Shown: positions 14,688 through 24,409 of the stretch, piece after piece | Layout of the letters: the number at the start of each line of letters is the position of its first letter | How positions within the stretch are numbered: the stretch's first letter is position 1 | DNA from: Nitrospirota bacterium | Lineage (GTDB): Bacteria; Nitrospirota; Nitrospiria; Nitrospirales; Nitrospiraceae | Length of the DNA stretch: 39,120 bases | Direction of reading: 5' to 3' | Assembly: GCA_022545705.1 (NCBI GenBank) | Contig: JACZQN010000006.1 | Coordinates: 451 to 39,570, forward strand | Made by a program: the position numbers and the translations under genes | Notes under the pieces: generated by a model | What the model was told of the DNA's origin: nothing | Databases searched by the model: none | What the model saw: the letters and a program-made list of their open reading frames with translations, nothing else

Positions 14688-17340
14688 ATGGCGCAGACTC
14701 CGGGGAACTGGTCTGTTCAAGCTTGCGTTGAAGATCGGCCAGGCGGTTCAGGGCCTCAAGCGGCGTCATCGAGAACAGGTCCATCTGCCGCACCTCCTCG
14801 ATAATCGGATGCGGGAACGGCACAGTGGGGTCCGGTCCATGCGCCGGCTGCTCCAGGGGCTGCGAAGGGCTTGAGGAGGCCGACCGTTCCAGTTGGGCGA
14901 GCACCGCGCTTGCACGAGTGAGGACTGGGTGCGGGAGGCCGGCGAGCTTGGCCACATGGATCCCGTAGCTGCGGTCCGCGGCTCCCTCCACAATCTTTCT
15001 CAGAAAAAGCACCTCCCCGTCTCGCTCCCGGACCGAGACCGTGTAGTTCTTGATCCCCTCTCGCAGGGTCGCCAGTTCGGTCATCTCGTGATAATGCGTC
15101 GCGAACAGCGTGCGTGCCCCGAGGAGGTTCCGGTCCTGAATATACTCGGCTACGGCCCATGCGATGCTCAACCCATCGTAGGTGCTGGTCCCGCGCCCGA
15201 TTTCGTCCAGCAGGATGAGGCTGCGACTCGTCGCGCAGTGGAGAATCTGGGCAGTCTCGATCATCTCTACCATGAACGTGCTCTGGCCTCCTGCGAGATT
15301 ATCGGACGCCCCCACCCGTGTAAACACCCGGTCCACAAGACCGAGGCGGGCAGAACGAGCTGGAACGAAGCTGCCCATCTGGGCCATCAACACGATCAAC
15401 GCGACCTGTCGCAGGTACGTGCTTTTGCCGGCCATGTTGGGACCGGTAATGACCAGGAGTCGGTTCCAGTCTAGGTCCTGGAGCGTATCGTTGGGGATGA
15501 ACCTGTCCCTAAGGTCCAGCCGTTCCACCACCGGATGCCGACCTTCAGCGATCTGGATCGTGCCACCGTCGTCGACTTCCGGGCGGACATAGCGGTTCAC
15601 GGCTGCCGTTTCTGCTAAGGCGGCCAGCACATCCAGTGCCGCTAACGCCTGGCCCATCGCCTGAAGGCGAGGTGTGTCTTGGGCGATTTGCAGGCGCAAG
15701 CGCTCGAACAGCTCGTGCTCGAGGGTCTTTGATTTTAGCTCGGCGCCCGTCACCCGGTCTTCCAGCGCTTTGAGCTCGGTGGTCGTGAACCGTTCGGCAT
15801 TGACGAGGGTTTGCTTGCGACTATAGTGCGCGGGAACGCGCGAAAAGTTCGCCTTGGTGACTTCGATGTAATAGCCATAGACGTGATTGAACCGGACCTT
15901 CAACGACTCGATGCCGGTGCGTTCCCGCTCCTCCGCTTCCAGTCGCGCGATCCACCCTTTGCCGTCTCGACTCGCCTTCCTGAGTTCATCGAGGCGGGGG
16001 TCATACCCATCTCGGATGATCCCTCCGTCTCGGATGGAAATCGGCGCCTCAGGCCGGATCGTGCGCTCGATCAGCTCGTGCACGTCGGCCAATTCGTCCC
16101 AGGACTGACGCATCTCCTGGATGAGGGGTTTGCGGAAGGGGGTCAGCCGCTTCCGGATTTCCGGCAAAGCGGCAACCGATTGTTTCAAGGCCAGCAGGTC
16201 ACGCGGGTGTGCCGCCCCCAGGGCAATCCTGCTACTCAGGCGTGGAATATCTTGGACACTTCTGAGCGCCGTTCGGATTCCGACTCGAGACGGGAGATCC
16301 TGGAAGAGCTCTTCCACCGCTTCGAGACGGGCATTGATGGGACCGGTCTCACGCAGCGGTCTGATCAGCCAGTCCCGAAGCAGCCGGGCTCCCATGGCCG
16401 TCACGGTTCGGTCTAGAACTGGCAACAGCGTCGCCGCGTCCTGACCAGCCACGAGCGGTTTGACCAGCTCTAGATTTCGGATGGTCGCAGGATCCAGAAC
16501 CATGTGGCGGTCCGCCTGGCGGACTTGTACCCGGCGGAGGTGACCGAGGTTGGCCGTTGGCTGGGTCGCTCGAAGGTAGCGCACGACAGCGCCTGCTGCC
16601 TGGAGCCCCAGGCTCAGCCCTCGGCAGCCGAACCCATCGAGTGTGGCGACCCCGAACAGATCCTGGAGCGTCCGCTCCGCCCCGTGGAGGTCAAAGCAGG
16701 CAGGGTCCAGTGCGCAGAGCCGAAAGCCTGTCAACTGCGCGATCGCGCTGTCTCCTTGAGATGGAAGCGAGCTGGGGTACAGGAGTTCTCGGGGTTCTAC
16801 CCTGGCCAGCTCATCATGTAAATCAGTCCGTGCCCGGTCGCCCACGAATTCCATGACCCAGAACTCGCCGGTTGACAAGTCAAGGGCAGCCAGGCCCACG
16901 GTCGGCTGGTTGTGACGCTGAGTGGGAGCAGAGCCAGCACAGGTGAAGGCGGCCAGAAAGTTCGACTCAGTGGGGGATAACAACTCGTTGTCAAACAGGG
17001 TCCCCGGCGTGTACAGACGGACCACTTCTCTGCGAACCAGCCCTTTGGCCAGCTTGGGGTCCTCGACCTGGTCGCACAAGGCGACGGTCCGTCCGGCTTT
17101 CAGGAGTTTGGCGATGTACCCAGTCGCGGCGTGATACGGAACCCCACAGAGCGGGACAGGATCCGCTCGGTGTTTATCTCGCGAGGTCAAGGCGATGGCC
17201 AGCAGTCTCGACGCCTCTTCCGCGTCCTCGAAGAACATTTCATAGAAGTCGCCTACCCGGAAAAACACAATCGCGTCCTGATAGGCCCGCTTGATCTCCC
17301 GATACTGGCGCATCAGCGGAGTGGCTTCGAGCTCGCTCAT
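14686..17340 (-). CDS. mutS: DNA mismatch repair protein MutS
   Basis: 884 aa. Mismatch-reading Phe-x-Glu is present as F32-Y33-E34 in RVGDFYEMF. The ATPase domain has Walker A GPNMAGKST (around residue 632), Walker B LILLDEIGRGTS and the conserved ATHYHEMTEL. A short C-terminal helical tail (ALNRLADLQRKLEQ) resembles the MutS tetramerisation helix. It recognises base mismatches and small loops and recruits MutL; mutL is not in the window. The ATG overlaps the lapA stop (ATGA), so translation is coupled. It ends the leftward operon. Confidence 0.97.
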   Translation of the reverse strand: MSELEATPLMRQYREIKRAYQDAIVFFRVGDFYEMFFEDAEEASRLLAIALTSRDKHRADPVPLCGVPYHAATGYIAKLLKAGRTVALCDQVEDPKLAKGLVRREVVRLYTPGTLFDNELLSPTESNFLAAFTCAGSAPTQRHNQPTVGLAALDLSTGEFWVMEFVGDRARTDLHDELARVEPRELLYPSSLPSQGDSAIAQLTGFRLCALDPACFDLHGAERTLQDLFGVATLDGFGCRGLSLGLQAAGAVVRYLRATQPTANLGHLRRVQVRQADRHMVLDPATIRNLELVKPLVAGQDAATLLPVLDRTVTAMGARLLRDWLIRPLRETGPINARLEAVEELFQDLPSRVGIRTALRSVQDIPRLSSRIALGAAHPRDLLALKQSVAALPEIRKRLTPFRKPLIQEMRQSWDELADVHELIERTIRPEAPISIRDGGIIRDGYDPRLDELRKASRDGKGWIARLEAEERERTGIESLKVRFNHVYGYYIEVTKANFSRVPAHYSRKQTLVNAERFTTTELKALEDRVTGAELKSKTLEHELFERLRLQIAQDTPRLQAMGQALAALDVLAALAETAAVNRYVRPEVDDGGTIQIAEGRHPVVERLDLRDRFIPNDTLQDLDWNRLLVITGPNMAGKSTYLRQVALIVLMAQMGSFVPARSARLGLVDRVFTRVGASDNLAGGQSTFMVEMIETAQILHCATSRSLILLDEIGRGTSTYDGLSIAWAVAEYIQDRNLLGARTLFATHYHEMTELATLREGIKNYTVSVRERDGEVLFLRKIVEGAADRSYGIHVAKLAGLPHPVLTRASAVLAQLERSASSSPSQPLEQPAHGPDPTVPFPHPIIEEVRQMDLFSMTPLEALNRLADLQRKLEQTSSPESAP

Positions 17341-17675
17341 TCGGGGTTCTCTTGAACTTTGTGAGGTCCGTGCGAGCGCAGGGCCGGATCCGCGCTCCGT
17401 TGAGCCTGCCGCAACTGCTCCAGGTCTGCTTCAGCCTCTTGAAGTGCCTTGGTCTTTCGTCTGAGCTCGATGCGCCCCTGCACCCAGGCGGGCAGCAGCA
17501 GGATGGAAGCGACCAGCAGGCCGACGACGAATGCACTGAGGATCGGCATGTAGACCTTGGCCGAGGCCGTCTTCATCCCGAAAAAGTAGCGGAACGTGAC
17601 CTCTTGCTCCTGGTTTTGGAGAAAGAACGAGAATGAGAGCAGCAGCAGGATTCCGACCAGAATGAGCCTGATCAT
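17337..17675 (-). CDS. LapA family (DUF1049) membrane protein
   Basis: 112 aa. Two hydrophobic segments (about 2-19 and 44-64) surround the family signature QNQEQEVTFRYF; a charged coiled-coil tail (about 70-100, rich in E/Q/R/A) faces the cytoplasm. This is the layout of LapA/YciS-type proteins, which in E. coli work with LapB in control of lipopolysaccharide synthesis. Here it lies between the HIT gene (4-bp overlap upstream) and mutS (4-bp overlap downstream), with no lapB nearby. The role is inferred from the family only. Confidence 0.8.
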   Translation of the reverse strand: MIRLILVGILLLLSFSFFLQNQEQEVTFRYFFGMKTASAKVYMPILSAFVVGLLVASILLLPAWVQGRIELRRKTKALQEAEADLEQLRQAQRSADPALRSHGPHKVQENPE

Positions 17676-18241
17676 GACCGTACGTCCGAGGTCCGGCGGG
17701 AGGCGTGTCTGTGGATCGTGACGCTGCTCCGGCTATGGTCACGTCGCCGACGTGCGTCAGCTTGCTGGAACCGTGCGCGCAACCTGCGATAGGTCGTGCG
17801 CAGGTGCTCCGGGATCACCCGGGTTTCCGCAAAGAGAGGCATAAAATTTGTGTCGCCGTTCCAGCGTGGAACAATGTGGATGTGCACATGCCCTTCGATC
17901 CCGGCTCCACTGACCCGACCGAGATTGATACCGACGTTAAACCCCTGCGGTTTGATTTCTGCGCGCAACACTCTCAGCGATGCATTCGTCAGCCCGATGA
18001 GGTCAAGGGCCGCTTCGTCAGAGAGAGCCTCCAGGCTTTTGACATGCGCATAGGGGGCCACCATCAGATGACCACTGTTATAGGGGAAGAGATTCAGCAG
18101 GACAAAGCCGTGCCGCCCCCGATGCAAGAGGAAGTTCGACGCGTCACGACGTTCACGAGCCTTCGCGCAGAAGATACACCCCCTCGGCTTCCTGGTTTTC
18201 TTGATGTAGGCCATACGCCAAGGAGCCCACATGACTCTCAT
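17672..18241 (-). CDS. HIT family nucleotide hydrolase/phosphorylase
   Basis: 189 aa. It has the N-terminal WAPWRMAYI motif of the Ap4A-phosphorylase-like HIT branch, a C22-x2-C25 pair that is usually a zinc ligand, and the catalytic histidine triad H118-V-H120-I-H122 followed by VPRWNGDTNFMP. The last 35 residues are Arg/Ser-rich and unlike the family. Such proteins split or phosphorolyse dinucleoside polyphosphates or remove AMP from adenylylated molecules; the exact substrate is not evident. The ATG at 18241 is chosen because it overlaps the tsaE stop (ATGA). Confidence 0.9.
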   Translation of the reverse strand: MRVMWAPWRMAYIKKTRKPRGCIFCAKARERRDASNFLLHRGRHGFVLLNLFPYNSGHLMVAPYAHVKSLEALSDEAALDLIGLTNASLRVLRAEIKPQGFNVGINLGRVSGAGIEGHVHIHIVPRWNGDTNFMPLFAETRVIPEHLRTTYRRLRARFQQADARRRRDHSRSSVTIHRHASRRTSDVRS

Positions 18242-18840
18242 CGCGCGCGTTTCCCGCCGGTCTTCGCCTCTTCGGCGGCCTGGAGGCTGAGGACACGCGC
18301 CAGCAGGCGTCGTGAGCGCGCCCCCTTGGCCTTGAGGGTCATGGCTCGTGATTGTCTGCCGCGATGATCGAGGTGTATTTCGAGGCGGTCGTCAGGCAAC
18401 TCTGCGCCAGCTCTCTCCGCCCACTCAATCGCTGTGGCGGTTCGCGTGTCGCTGTAGTCGAGCAAGCCGACGTGGCGAAGCTCCGTCTCGGATTGGATCC
18501 GGAACAAGTCTGCATGGGCGAGGGGCAACCGGCCGGCGTAGACGTGAACCAACACGAAGGTCGGACTGCTGACGGCGCGGGGTGGGGCGCCAAGGCCAGC
18601 CGCGATACCCCGCACGAGCGCGGTCTTTCCAGTCCCCAGTGCTCCGTAGAGACCCACGACCTCGCCTCCCTCCAAAGCGCGGCCAATGAGCCGTCCGATG
18701 CGGTCGGTATCCGCCGGCGAGCGAGAGACAGTGTGCCAGTCGCCGTCCCTCGACGCTGTCCTGCCAGTCCCCGACCGTTGTCGGGAAGCGTCGGGCCTAG
18801 CGGCTGGCAGTCTGGGAGAGGGCATACGGGATCCGATCAA
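18238..18840 (-). CDS. tsaE: tRNA threonylcarbamoyladenosine biosynthesis protein TsaE
   Basis: 200 aa as drawn. P-loop GALGTGKT at 66-73, the SSPTFVLVHVY block and HADLFRI with following EWAERAG are TsaE hallmarks. It is the ATPase partner of TsaB/TsaD in making t6A37 on ANN-decoding tRNAs. The first 35-40 residues are Arg/Pro-rich and beyond the usual family length, and they overlap the end of nnr by 44 bp; ATG 18825 is another possible start. No better initiator lies closer to the conserved SPADTDRIGR start. C-terminal basic tail. Confidence 0.9.
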   Translation of the reverse strand: MIGSRMPSPRLPAARPDASRQRSGTGRTASRDGDWHTVSRSPADTDRIGRLIGRALEGGEVVGLYGALGTGKTALVRGIAAGLGAPPRAVSSPTFVLVHVYAGRLPLAHADLFRIQSETELRHVGLLDYSDTRTATAIEWAERAGAELPDDRLEIHLDHRGRQSRAMTLKAKGARSRRLLARVLSLQAAEEAKTGGKRAR

Positions 18841-20353
18841 TCAAGTCTCCCGCGGTCATCCCTGCTGGTCCTAGCTCCGCCGCGGCCAGATCGCCAGCCA
18901 GGCCATGAAAATAGGAGCCCACGCGAGCGGCGTCCCAGGGGCTCAGGCTCTGCGCCAGCAAGCCCACGATCATCCCGGTCAGGACGTCCCCGGTACCGGC
19001 GGTGGCCATGCCGGGGTTCCCAGTCGGACAGATCGCCACAGGCCCTTCGGGATGAGCGATCACTGTCCGCGCGCCTTTCAGGACCAGGATGGCCCTCCGG
19101 TTCCGGGCAAATCGAGTGGCCGTGCCGATCCGATCCGCGTTGACCGATTGGGGCGTCGTATCTTCTTGGAGCCTCGCCATTTCTCCCGGGTGGGGAGTCA
19201 GAATCGGCAGGAACTTGCAGTCCCTGAGCAACGAGGTGCGTCCGGCCAGGGCGTTGAGCGCGTCGGCGTCCAACACAGACGGTTTTTCCAGTCGAGGAAT
19301 CAGGGCGTGGATCAATTCCACGGTCTCCGGATGGGTCGTGAGCCCAGGTCCCACTGCAACCGCGCTCCGCGCGTTGATGAACGCAACCAGGCGTTCAAGT
19401 CCGGATCGCGCCAGCGTGCGGGCCTTCGTCTGAGGCATCGGCACGGTCATAGCTTCCAGCAACTTGGCCTCAAGCGTATCGTTGACGCCCGAAGGGGTGG
19501 CGACCGTGACCAGCCCGGCCCCGACCCGGAGGGCCGCTTTGGCCGCAAGCGCGGCCGCGCCGGTCTTCCCAGCCGATCCCGCGACAATGCCCGCGTGTCC
19601 GTAAGTTCCCTTGTGCGAGGAGGGTTTCCGGGCCGGGAGCAGATGCCTGGCCTCTTGATGCGTGGTGAGCGAGATCTGGCTGTCGACCTCTTCTGCATAA
19701 GCCTGGGGGATCCCGATATCGGCGACATGGATCTTGCCGGCATGATCAATCCCTTGCCCGACATACAACCCGAGCTTCGGCAACCCGAACGTGACGGTGA
19801 GCGCTGCACGAACGGCCACGCCCATCACGGCACCTGTATCTGCGTGGATGCCTGATGGGAGATCAACCGCCGTCACTGGCACGTCGGGCGATTGGTTGAT
19901 GGCCTCAATCGCAAGCTGGTAGGGTCCCGCCACCGCGGATGAGAGCCCGGTCCCCAGGAGGGCGTCCACGATCAGGTGGCTGGTGTTGATGAGCGCGCGG
20001 ATGCGATCGGCAGACGGGCAGGCGTAGACCGCGGAGGCCCCACCCGCACTCACGAATCGTCGATACATGGTCTTGGCGTCACCGGACAGCTCTCCAGTCC
20101 GCGTCAGGAGCAGCATCTTGGGGTGCGCGCGTCTTCGCCGCAGGAGGCGCCCGATCGTGAGTCCGTCACCCCCGTTGTTCCCTTTCCCGCACACGATGAG
20201 CACGTGCTTCCCAGCGAGCGAGCCGAAGGTCTGCTCCATAGCGACAACCACGGCCGTGCCAGCATTTTCCATGAGCGAGAGGCTGGGGATCCGCGCTTCC
20301 TTGATCGCGCGGCGATCGAGGGCTTGCATCTGAGCAGCGGTGACGATCTTCAT
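18797..20353 (-). CDS. nnr: Bifunctional NAD(P)H-hydrate epimerase / ADP-dependent dehydratase
   Basis: 518 aa, the normal length of the fused enzyme. The N-terminal YjeF_N epimerase half (about 1-220) has MENAGTAVV, GKGNNGGDGL and the DLPSGIHADTG block. The C-terminal carbohydrate-kinase-like dehydratase half (about 235-518) has SSHKGTYGHAGIVAGSAGKTGAA, LTPHPGEMARL and GNPGMATAGTGDVLTGMI. Together they repair NADHX and NADPHX formed by hydration of the nicotinamide cofactors. It overlaps tsaE and follows acpS by 66 bp, an order (pdxJ-acpS-nnr-tsaE) common in bacteria. Confidence 0.96.
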   Translation of the reverse strand: MKIVTAAQMQALDRRAIKEARIPSLSLMENAGTAVVVAMEQTFGSLAGKHVLIVCGKGNNGGDGLTIGRLLRRRRAHPKMLLLTRTGELSGDAKTMYRRFVSAGGASAVYACPSADRIRALINTSHLIVDALLGTGLSSAVAGPYQLAIEAINQSPDVPVTAVDLPSGIHADTGAVMGVAVRAALTVTFGLPKLGLYVGQGIDHAGKIHVADIGIPQAYAEEVDSQISLTTHQEARHLLPARKPSSHKGTYGHAGIVAGSAGKTGAAALAAKAALRVGAGLVTVATPSGVNDTLEAKLLEAMTVPMPQTKARTLARSGLERLVAFINARSAVAVGPGLTTHPETVELIHALIPRLEKPSVLDADALNALAGRTSLLRDCKFLPILTPHPGEMARLQEDTTPQSVNADRIGTATRFARNRRAILVLKGARTVIAHPEGPVAICPTGNPGMATAGTGDVLTGMIVGLLAQSLSPWDAARVGSYFHGLAGDLAAAELGPAGMTAGDLIDRIPYALSQTASR

Positions 20354-20419
20354 CGGACCTGTGTGCTACTGCGTGCGGGTGGTGGGCGCATGGCTGTCAG
20401 CGAGACTGGCTCGAAGCGG

Positions 20420-20806
20420 CTACCGGTCGTTTGTCAGCACGGCTTCGGCGATGGCGTATTCACCATCGTGGGAGAGGCTCACATGAATGCCCGTCACGTG
20501 ATGCTCGCGAGTCAGGTCTGCGACGCGTCCATACACTGTCGCAACCGGCCTCCCGGCGGAGTCATTCAGCACTTGGATGTCCAGCCAGCGGACGCCGGCT
20601 GACCAGCCAGTGCCGAGCGCCTTCAGAATGGCTTCTTTTGCAGCAAACCGCCCTGCCAGGGACGCGTAGGGAAGTGCCCGCCTGAAGCAGTAGTGACGCT
20701 CTGCGTCCGTATAGAGCCGATTGAGAAAACGCTCCTGCCATCGTTCCGTCAAGGAACGAATACGGGCGATACGGACAAGATCCAAGCCGATGCCCACGAT
20801 TGCCAC
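20420..20806 (-). CDS. acpS: Holo-[acyl-carrier-protein] synthase
   Basis: 128 aa, family length. Mg2+/CoA-binding residues are D9 in VGIGLDLV and E58 in RFAAKEAILKALGTG, and the late SLSHDGEYAIA matches the family. It moves 4'-phosphopantetheine from CoA onto acyl carrier protein. It starts 37 bp after pdxJ and precedes nnr in a leftward operon. Confidence 0.95.
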   Translation of the reverse strand: MAIVGIGLDLVRIARIRSLTERWQERFLNRLYTDAERHYCFRRALPYASLAGRFAAKEAILKALGTGWSAGVRWLDIQVLNDSAGRPVATVYGRVADLTREHHVTGIHVSLSHDGEYAIAEAVLTNDR

Positions 20807-20843
20807 GGACGACTCGTCTCCGAGGAGAATCCCATTACACCGG

Positions 20844-21557
20844 TCAGCTCACCAGCTGTTTCATCTCGCGGACAGCCCGTTCCAGGCCGATCAGGACAGC
20901 CCGAGCGATAATGCTGTGGCCGATGTTGTATTCGACGATCTCTGGGATCTGCGTCAGGCGCTTCACGTTGCGGTAGGTCAAGCCGTGTCCCGCGCTCACG
21001 CCGATACCCAGTTTGTAGGCCAGTCTGGCTGCCTGTGAGATCGCGGCCAGTTCGGCCTCCTCCTCCTTCAGCAAACGGGCATTGGCGTACCGCCCAGTAT
21101 GGAGCTCAACATAATCCACGGCAATCTTATGAGCCGCTTTGATCTGCCCAAGATCAGGGTCCACAAACAGGCTCACGGGCATGCCACCGTCGTGCAAGAG
21201 GTCGACGATTCGTTTGAGTTTCTCCCGCTGCCCCACGACGTCAAGACCTCCCTCCGTGGTCAATTCGAGGCGACGTTCCGGCACGAGCGTCACTAAATGG
21301 GGTTTGATGTTCAGGGCGATCTTGGCCATCGAGTCGTCCGCGGCCATTTCCAGATTCAATTTTGTTTGCACGAGTTCTCTCAGCCGCGCCAGATCTTGGT
21401 CGTGAATGTGGCGCCGATCCTCCCGCAGGTGGACCACTAATCCGTCCGCGCCGGCAAGTTCCACCAGCACCGCAGCCGCGATGGGATCAGGCTCACGCCC
21501 ACCCCTGGCTTGGCGCACCGTTGCTACATGATCGATATTAACCCCTAATCGCGCCAC
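20844..21557 (-). CDS. pdxJ: Pyridoxine 5'-phosphate synthase
   Basis: 237 aa from the GTG at 21557, which gives the canonical N-terminus [20 protein letters not shown]. The longer frame opens with a TTG near 21608 and adds 17 unfamiliar residues. GGGAG lies about 11 nt before the GTG. Conserved blocks are [15 protein letters not shown], the VSLFVDP block, VELHTGRYA and VSAGHGLTY. It condenses 1-deoxyxylulose 5-phosphate with amino-acetone phosphate in vitamin B6 synthesis. It is the first gene of the leftward operon and is preceded by a structured intergenic region. Confidence 0.95.
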   Translation of the reverse strand: MARLGVNIDHVATVRQARGGREPDPIAAAVLVELAGADGLVVHLREDRRHIHDQDLARLRELVQTKLNLEMAADDSMAKIALNIKPHLVTLVPERRLELTTEGGLDVVGQREKLKRIVDLLHDGGMPVSLFVDPDLGQIKAAHKIAVDYVELHTGRYANARLLKEEEAELAAISQAARLAYKLGIGVSAGHGLTYRNVKRLTQIPEIVEYNIGHSIIARAVLIGLERAVREMKQLVS

Positions 21558-21644
21558 GAATGTAGACTCCCGGTGCAGCTCCCTGAAATGAGCTAGGGCG
21601 GTGGACAATCAGCCCGTGATTGCAAAAGGTTAGCGCATTATTGC

Positions 21645-21734
21645 AAAAAAAGGTTGGACGAGGCAAGGACGCATCTCGTCACACGCTTCGAGCAAAGCAG
21701 AATGCCTCTGCTGGGGTTCCTGAACTCGTCCAAC
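21645..21734 (-). terminator. Terminator-like hairpin upstream of pdxJ (attenuator, small RNA end or dispersed repeat)
   Basis: Read on the minus strand, GTTGGACGAG (21734-21725) can pair perfectly with CTCGTCCAAC (21662-21653), followed by one C-rich step and seven T (21651-21645). The shorter GACGAG at 21680-21675 competes for the same CTCGTC partner (662-657), giving a compact alternative terminator stem. A further hairpin (21696-21712) sits inside. Two near-copies of ATTGCAAAAGGTT (21620-21655) lie downstream. Confidence 0.45.
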
Positions 21735-21746
21735 TATGGATTAAAA

Positions 21747-21775
21747 TTGACTGAATTGGCCAGGCGCATTAGAAT
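21747..21775 (+). promoter_or_regulatory. Sigma-70 promoter of the aspartate-family operon
   Basis: TTGACT (21747-21752), 17-bp spacer, TAGAAT (21770-21775). Transcription would start near 21782, about 77 nt before the preferred ATG at 21859. Confidence 0.62.
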
Positions 21776-21858
21776 GAGGCCGGATTTTCCCATTTGATGA
21801 AGGGTTGTGTCGCGGCGTGAACGTGGTCGTTTGCCAAAAGCCTAAAAGAATTCAGGGG

Positions 21859-23049
21859 ATGGCAGAGGGATTCTATCGGATCAATCGACTCCCCCCGTAT
21901 GTCTTTGCGCAAGTCCAAGCCCTCAAGCTGGAGGCTCGTCATCGGGGGGAGGATATTATTGATCTTGGGATGGGGAATCCCGATCAGCCGACCCCCGACC
22001 ATATTGTCAGCAAGCTTGTCGAGGCTGCTGGAAACAGCAAGAATCACCGGTATTCCGCGTCGAGGGGCATCACGAAGCTTCGTCACGCCATCACCAGTTG
22101 GTACAAGCGCCGCTATGATGTCGATCTGGACCCGGAGACTGAGGCGATCGTCACGATCGGGTCGAAGGAAGGGATCGCGCATCTGGCGCTTGCCACGATC
22201 GGACCGGGCGATGTCGTCTTGACGCCCACTCCCTCCTATCCTATTCACATCTACAGCGTCATCATCGCAGGCGGTGAGATGCGAGGCATCGAGCTTCGCG
22301 CAGATAGCGATTTCTTCGGGGACCTGCTGCGTGTGTACCGGCAAACGCTGCCCAGGCCGCGGATGTTGATCATTAGCTTTCCCCACAACCCGACCACCGC
22401 CGTGGTGGACCTTGAATTTTTCAAAAAAGTGGTGGCGTTCGCACTCGAGCACGACCTCATCGTCATCCACGATCTTGCCTATGCCGACTTGGTCTTCGAT
22501 GGCTATCGGGCGCCAAGCTTGTTGCAGGTGCCGGAAGCCAAGGAGATCGGGGTCGAATTTTTCTCGCTGTCCAAGAGCTACAACATGCCCGGGTGGCGCT
22601 TGGGATTCTGTGTTGGCAACCCCGACCTGGTTGGCGCACTTGCCAAGATCAAGAGCTACCTCGACTACGGCGTTTTCCAACCCATCCAGATCGCGGGGAT
22701 CATCGCCCTGAACGGACCGCAGGACTGTGTCAAGGACACGGTGGGGCGGTATCAAAAACGGCGGAACGAGCTGGTGGATGGCCTGAATCGAGCCGGCTGG
22801 CGGGTCGAGCGCCCGCGGGCGACGATGTTTGTCTGGGCCCGGATTCCGGCCCCGTACCGGGGGATGGGTTCATTGGAGTTCTCGAAGATGCTCCTCCGTG
22901 AAGCGAAGGTCGCGGTCTCTCCAGGCATCGGCTTCGGGGAGGGCGGCGACGAGCATATAAGGTTCGCGCTGGTTGAAAACGAGCAACGGATCCGCCAGGC
23001 TGTGCGCGGGATCAAAAAGGCGCTGAAGCTGAATGGGGCGGGGGAATGA
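21859..23049 (+). CDS. Class I/II aminotransferase, AlaC-like
   Basis: 396 aa from ATG 21859 ([19 protein letters not shown]), the usual N-terminus of the AlaC/AspC-like COG0436 group; the frame extends 18 codons upstream without a better site. The PLP lysine is in [15 protein letters not shown], with the SFPHNPTT and DLAYADL blocks. AlaC makes alanine from pyruvate and glutamate; related enzymes handle aspartate or LL-diaminopimelate. Its place immediately before hom (ATGA overlap), thrC and lysC suggests a role in aspartate-family supply, so an aspartate or diaminopimelate aminotransferase remains possible. Confidence 0.9.
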   Translation: MAEGFYRINRLPPYVFAQVQALKLEARHRGEDIIDLGMGNPDQPTPDHIVSKLVEAAGNSKNHRYSASRGITKLRHAITSWYKRRYDVDLDPETEAIVTIGSKEGIAHLALATIGPGDVVLTPTPSYPIHIYSVIIAGGEMRGIELRADSDFFGDLLRVYRQTLPRPRMLIISFPHNPTTAVVDLEFFKKVVAFALEHDLIVIHDLAYADLVFDGYRAPSLLQVPEAKEIGVEFFSLSKSYNMPGWRLGFCVGNPDLVGALAKIKSYLDYGVFQPIQIAGIIALNGPQDCVKDTVGRYQKRRNELVDGLNRAGWRVERPRATMFVWARIPAPYRGMGSLEFSKMLLREAKVAVSPGIGFGEGGDEHIRFALVENEQRIRQAVRGIKKALKLNGAGE

Positions 23050-24359
23050 AGACTCGAATCGGCGTTGGCCTGATCGGCTTTGGGACGGTAGGGGCCGGCG
23101 TGGTCAGGATTTTGTTGCAGAACGCCTCCCTGATCCAACGGCGGGTCGGGGTTCCCCTTGAGCTGGTTCGGGTTGCGGATTTGGATGTGACGAGAGACCG
23201 TGGCGTGACATTGTCGCCGGGCATTTTGACTACGGACGCGCGTGACGTCCTGGATGATCCTGCAATCGACGTCGTCCTGGAACTGATCGGGGGGTATGGC
23301 GTCGCGAAGCAGGTCATTCTGGATGCGATGGCCAGGGGCAAGCATGTCGTCACTGCCAACAAGGCCCTGCTCGCGGTTCACGGCGAAGAGATCTTTGAGG
23401 CCGCCGCGCGCCACCACGTTGATTTGGGATTCGAGGCGAGCGTGGGAGGCGGGATCCCCGTGATCCGTGCCCTGACCGAGGGGTTGGCCGCCAACACGGT
23501 TCTCTCGATCTACGGGATCATCAACGGCACCTCCAACTATATTCTCAGCCGCATGACGAGTCAGGGGCACGGATTTCAGGAAGTGCTGGCCGAGTCGCAG
23601 CGAGCCGGGTATGCCGAGGCTGATCCGACCTTCGATGTGGAGGGCATTGATTCCGCGCACAAGCTCTCGATCATGGTGAGCCTCGCATACGGCACGCCGG
23701 TCAACGTCAAGGAAGTCTACACGGAGGGAATCTCCCATCTGGCGCCGCTCGACATCACCTATGCCAAGGAATTCGGCTATACCATCAAACTGCTCGGCAT
23801 CGCGAAGTTTTCGGATGGCGAGGTGGAGGCGAGAGTCCATCCGACCATGATCCCATCCTCCTCGCCGATCGCGCAGGTGGATGGGGTGTACAATGCCATT
23901 CAACTCGTCGGTGATGCGGCCGCAGACATTGTGCTCTATGGGCAAGGCGCGGGGGCCATGCCAACGGGGAGCGCCGTCGTCAGTGATGTCATCGCCATCG
24001 CGCGGAATCTATTGACAGGGTCCACCGGCCGGGTGCCGCCCGCCTCATTCCAGCAGGATCAGCGGCGGCCGCTGCGCATCCGTCCGATGGAAGAAATTAC
24101 ATCCTTGTACTATATGCGGTTCATGGTCCTCGACGAGCCAGGAGTGCTCTCAAAGATTTCAGGCGTGTTGGGGGACCATCGCATCAGTATCTCGTCGGTC
24201 ATCCAACAGGGACGGAAGGAAGGGCAGACCGTCCCGGTCGTGATCATGACCCATAGGGCCTCCGAGCGGAATGTTCAAGCCGCGCTCCGCGAGATCGATC
24301 CCATGGCCTTCGTGTCAGAGCCCACCACGTTGATCCGCGTCGAGGGGCGTGACGAGTGA
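23046..24359 (+). CDS. hom: Homoserine dehydrogenase with C-terminal ACT domain
   Basis: 437 aa. Rossmann motif [13 protein letters not shown] at the start, then [41 protein letters not shown] and the catalytic-region [16 protein letters not shown]. The last about 85 residues ([21 protein letters not shown]) form an ACT regulatory domain, where threonine feedback normally acts. It reduces aspartate semialdehyde to homoserine. Its ATG overlaps the aminotransferase stop by 4 bp. Confidence 0.96.
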   Translation: MKTRIGVGLIGFGTVGAGVVRILLQNASLIQRRVGVPLELVRVADLDVTRDRGVTLSPGILTTDARDVLDDPAIDVVLELIGGYGVAKQVILDAMARGKHVVTANKALLAVHGEEIFEAAARHHVDLGFEASVGGGIPVIRALTEGLAANTVLSIYGIINGTSNYILSRMTSQGHGFQEVLAESQRAGYAEADPTFDVEGIDSAHKLSIMVSLAYGTPVNVKEVYTEGISHLAPLDITYAKEFGYTIKLLGIAKFSDGEVEARVHPTMIPSSSPIAQVDGVYNAIQLVGDAAADIVLYGQGAGAMPTGSAVVSDVIAIARNLLTGSTGRVPPASFQQDQRRPLRIRPMEEITSLYYMRFMVLDEPGVLSKISGVLGDHRISISSVIQQGRKEGQTVPVVIMTHRASERNVQAALREIDPMAFVSEPTTLIRVEGRDE

Positions 24360-24409
24360 GTGATGTGCCCCGGGAGCAATAACCTCACTTCGCACTCAGT
24401 GTCTCATCC

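Noticed and set aside
21769-22755. 328-aa open frame on the minus strand opposite the aminotransferase
   Set aside because: Shadow frame; the plus-strand gene has PLP motifs and a good promoter.
22752-23945. 397-aa open frame on the minus strand opposite the aminotransferase and hom
   Set aside because: Composition is His/Arg/Asp-rich with no recognisable domain, and both strands cannot code under the clear conservation of hom.
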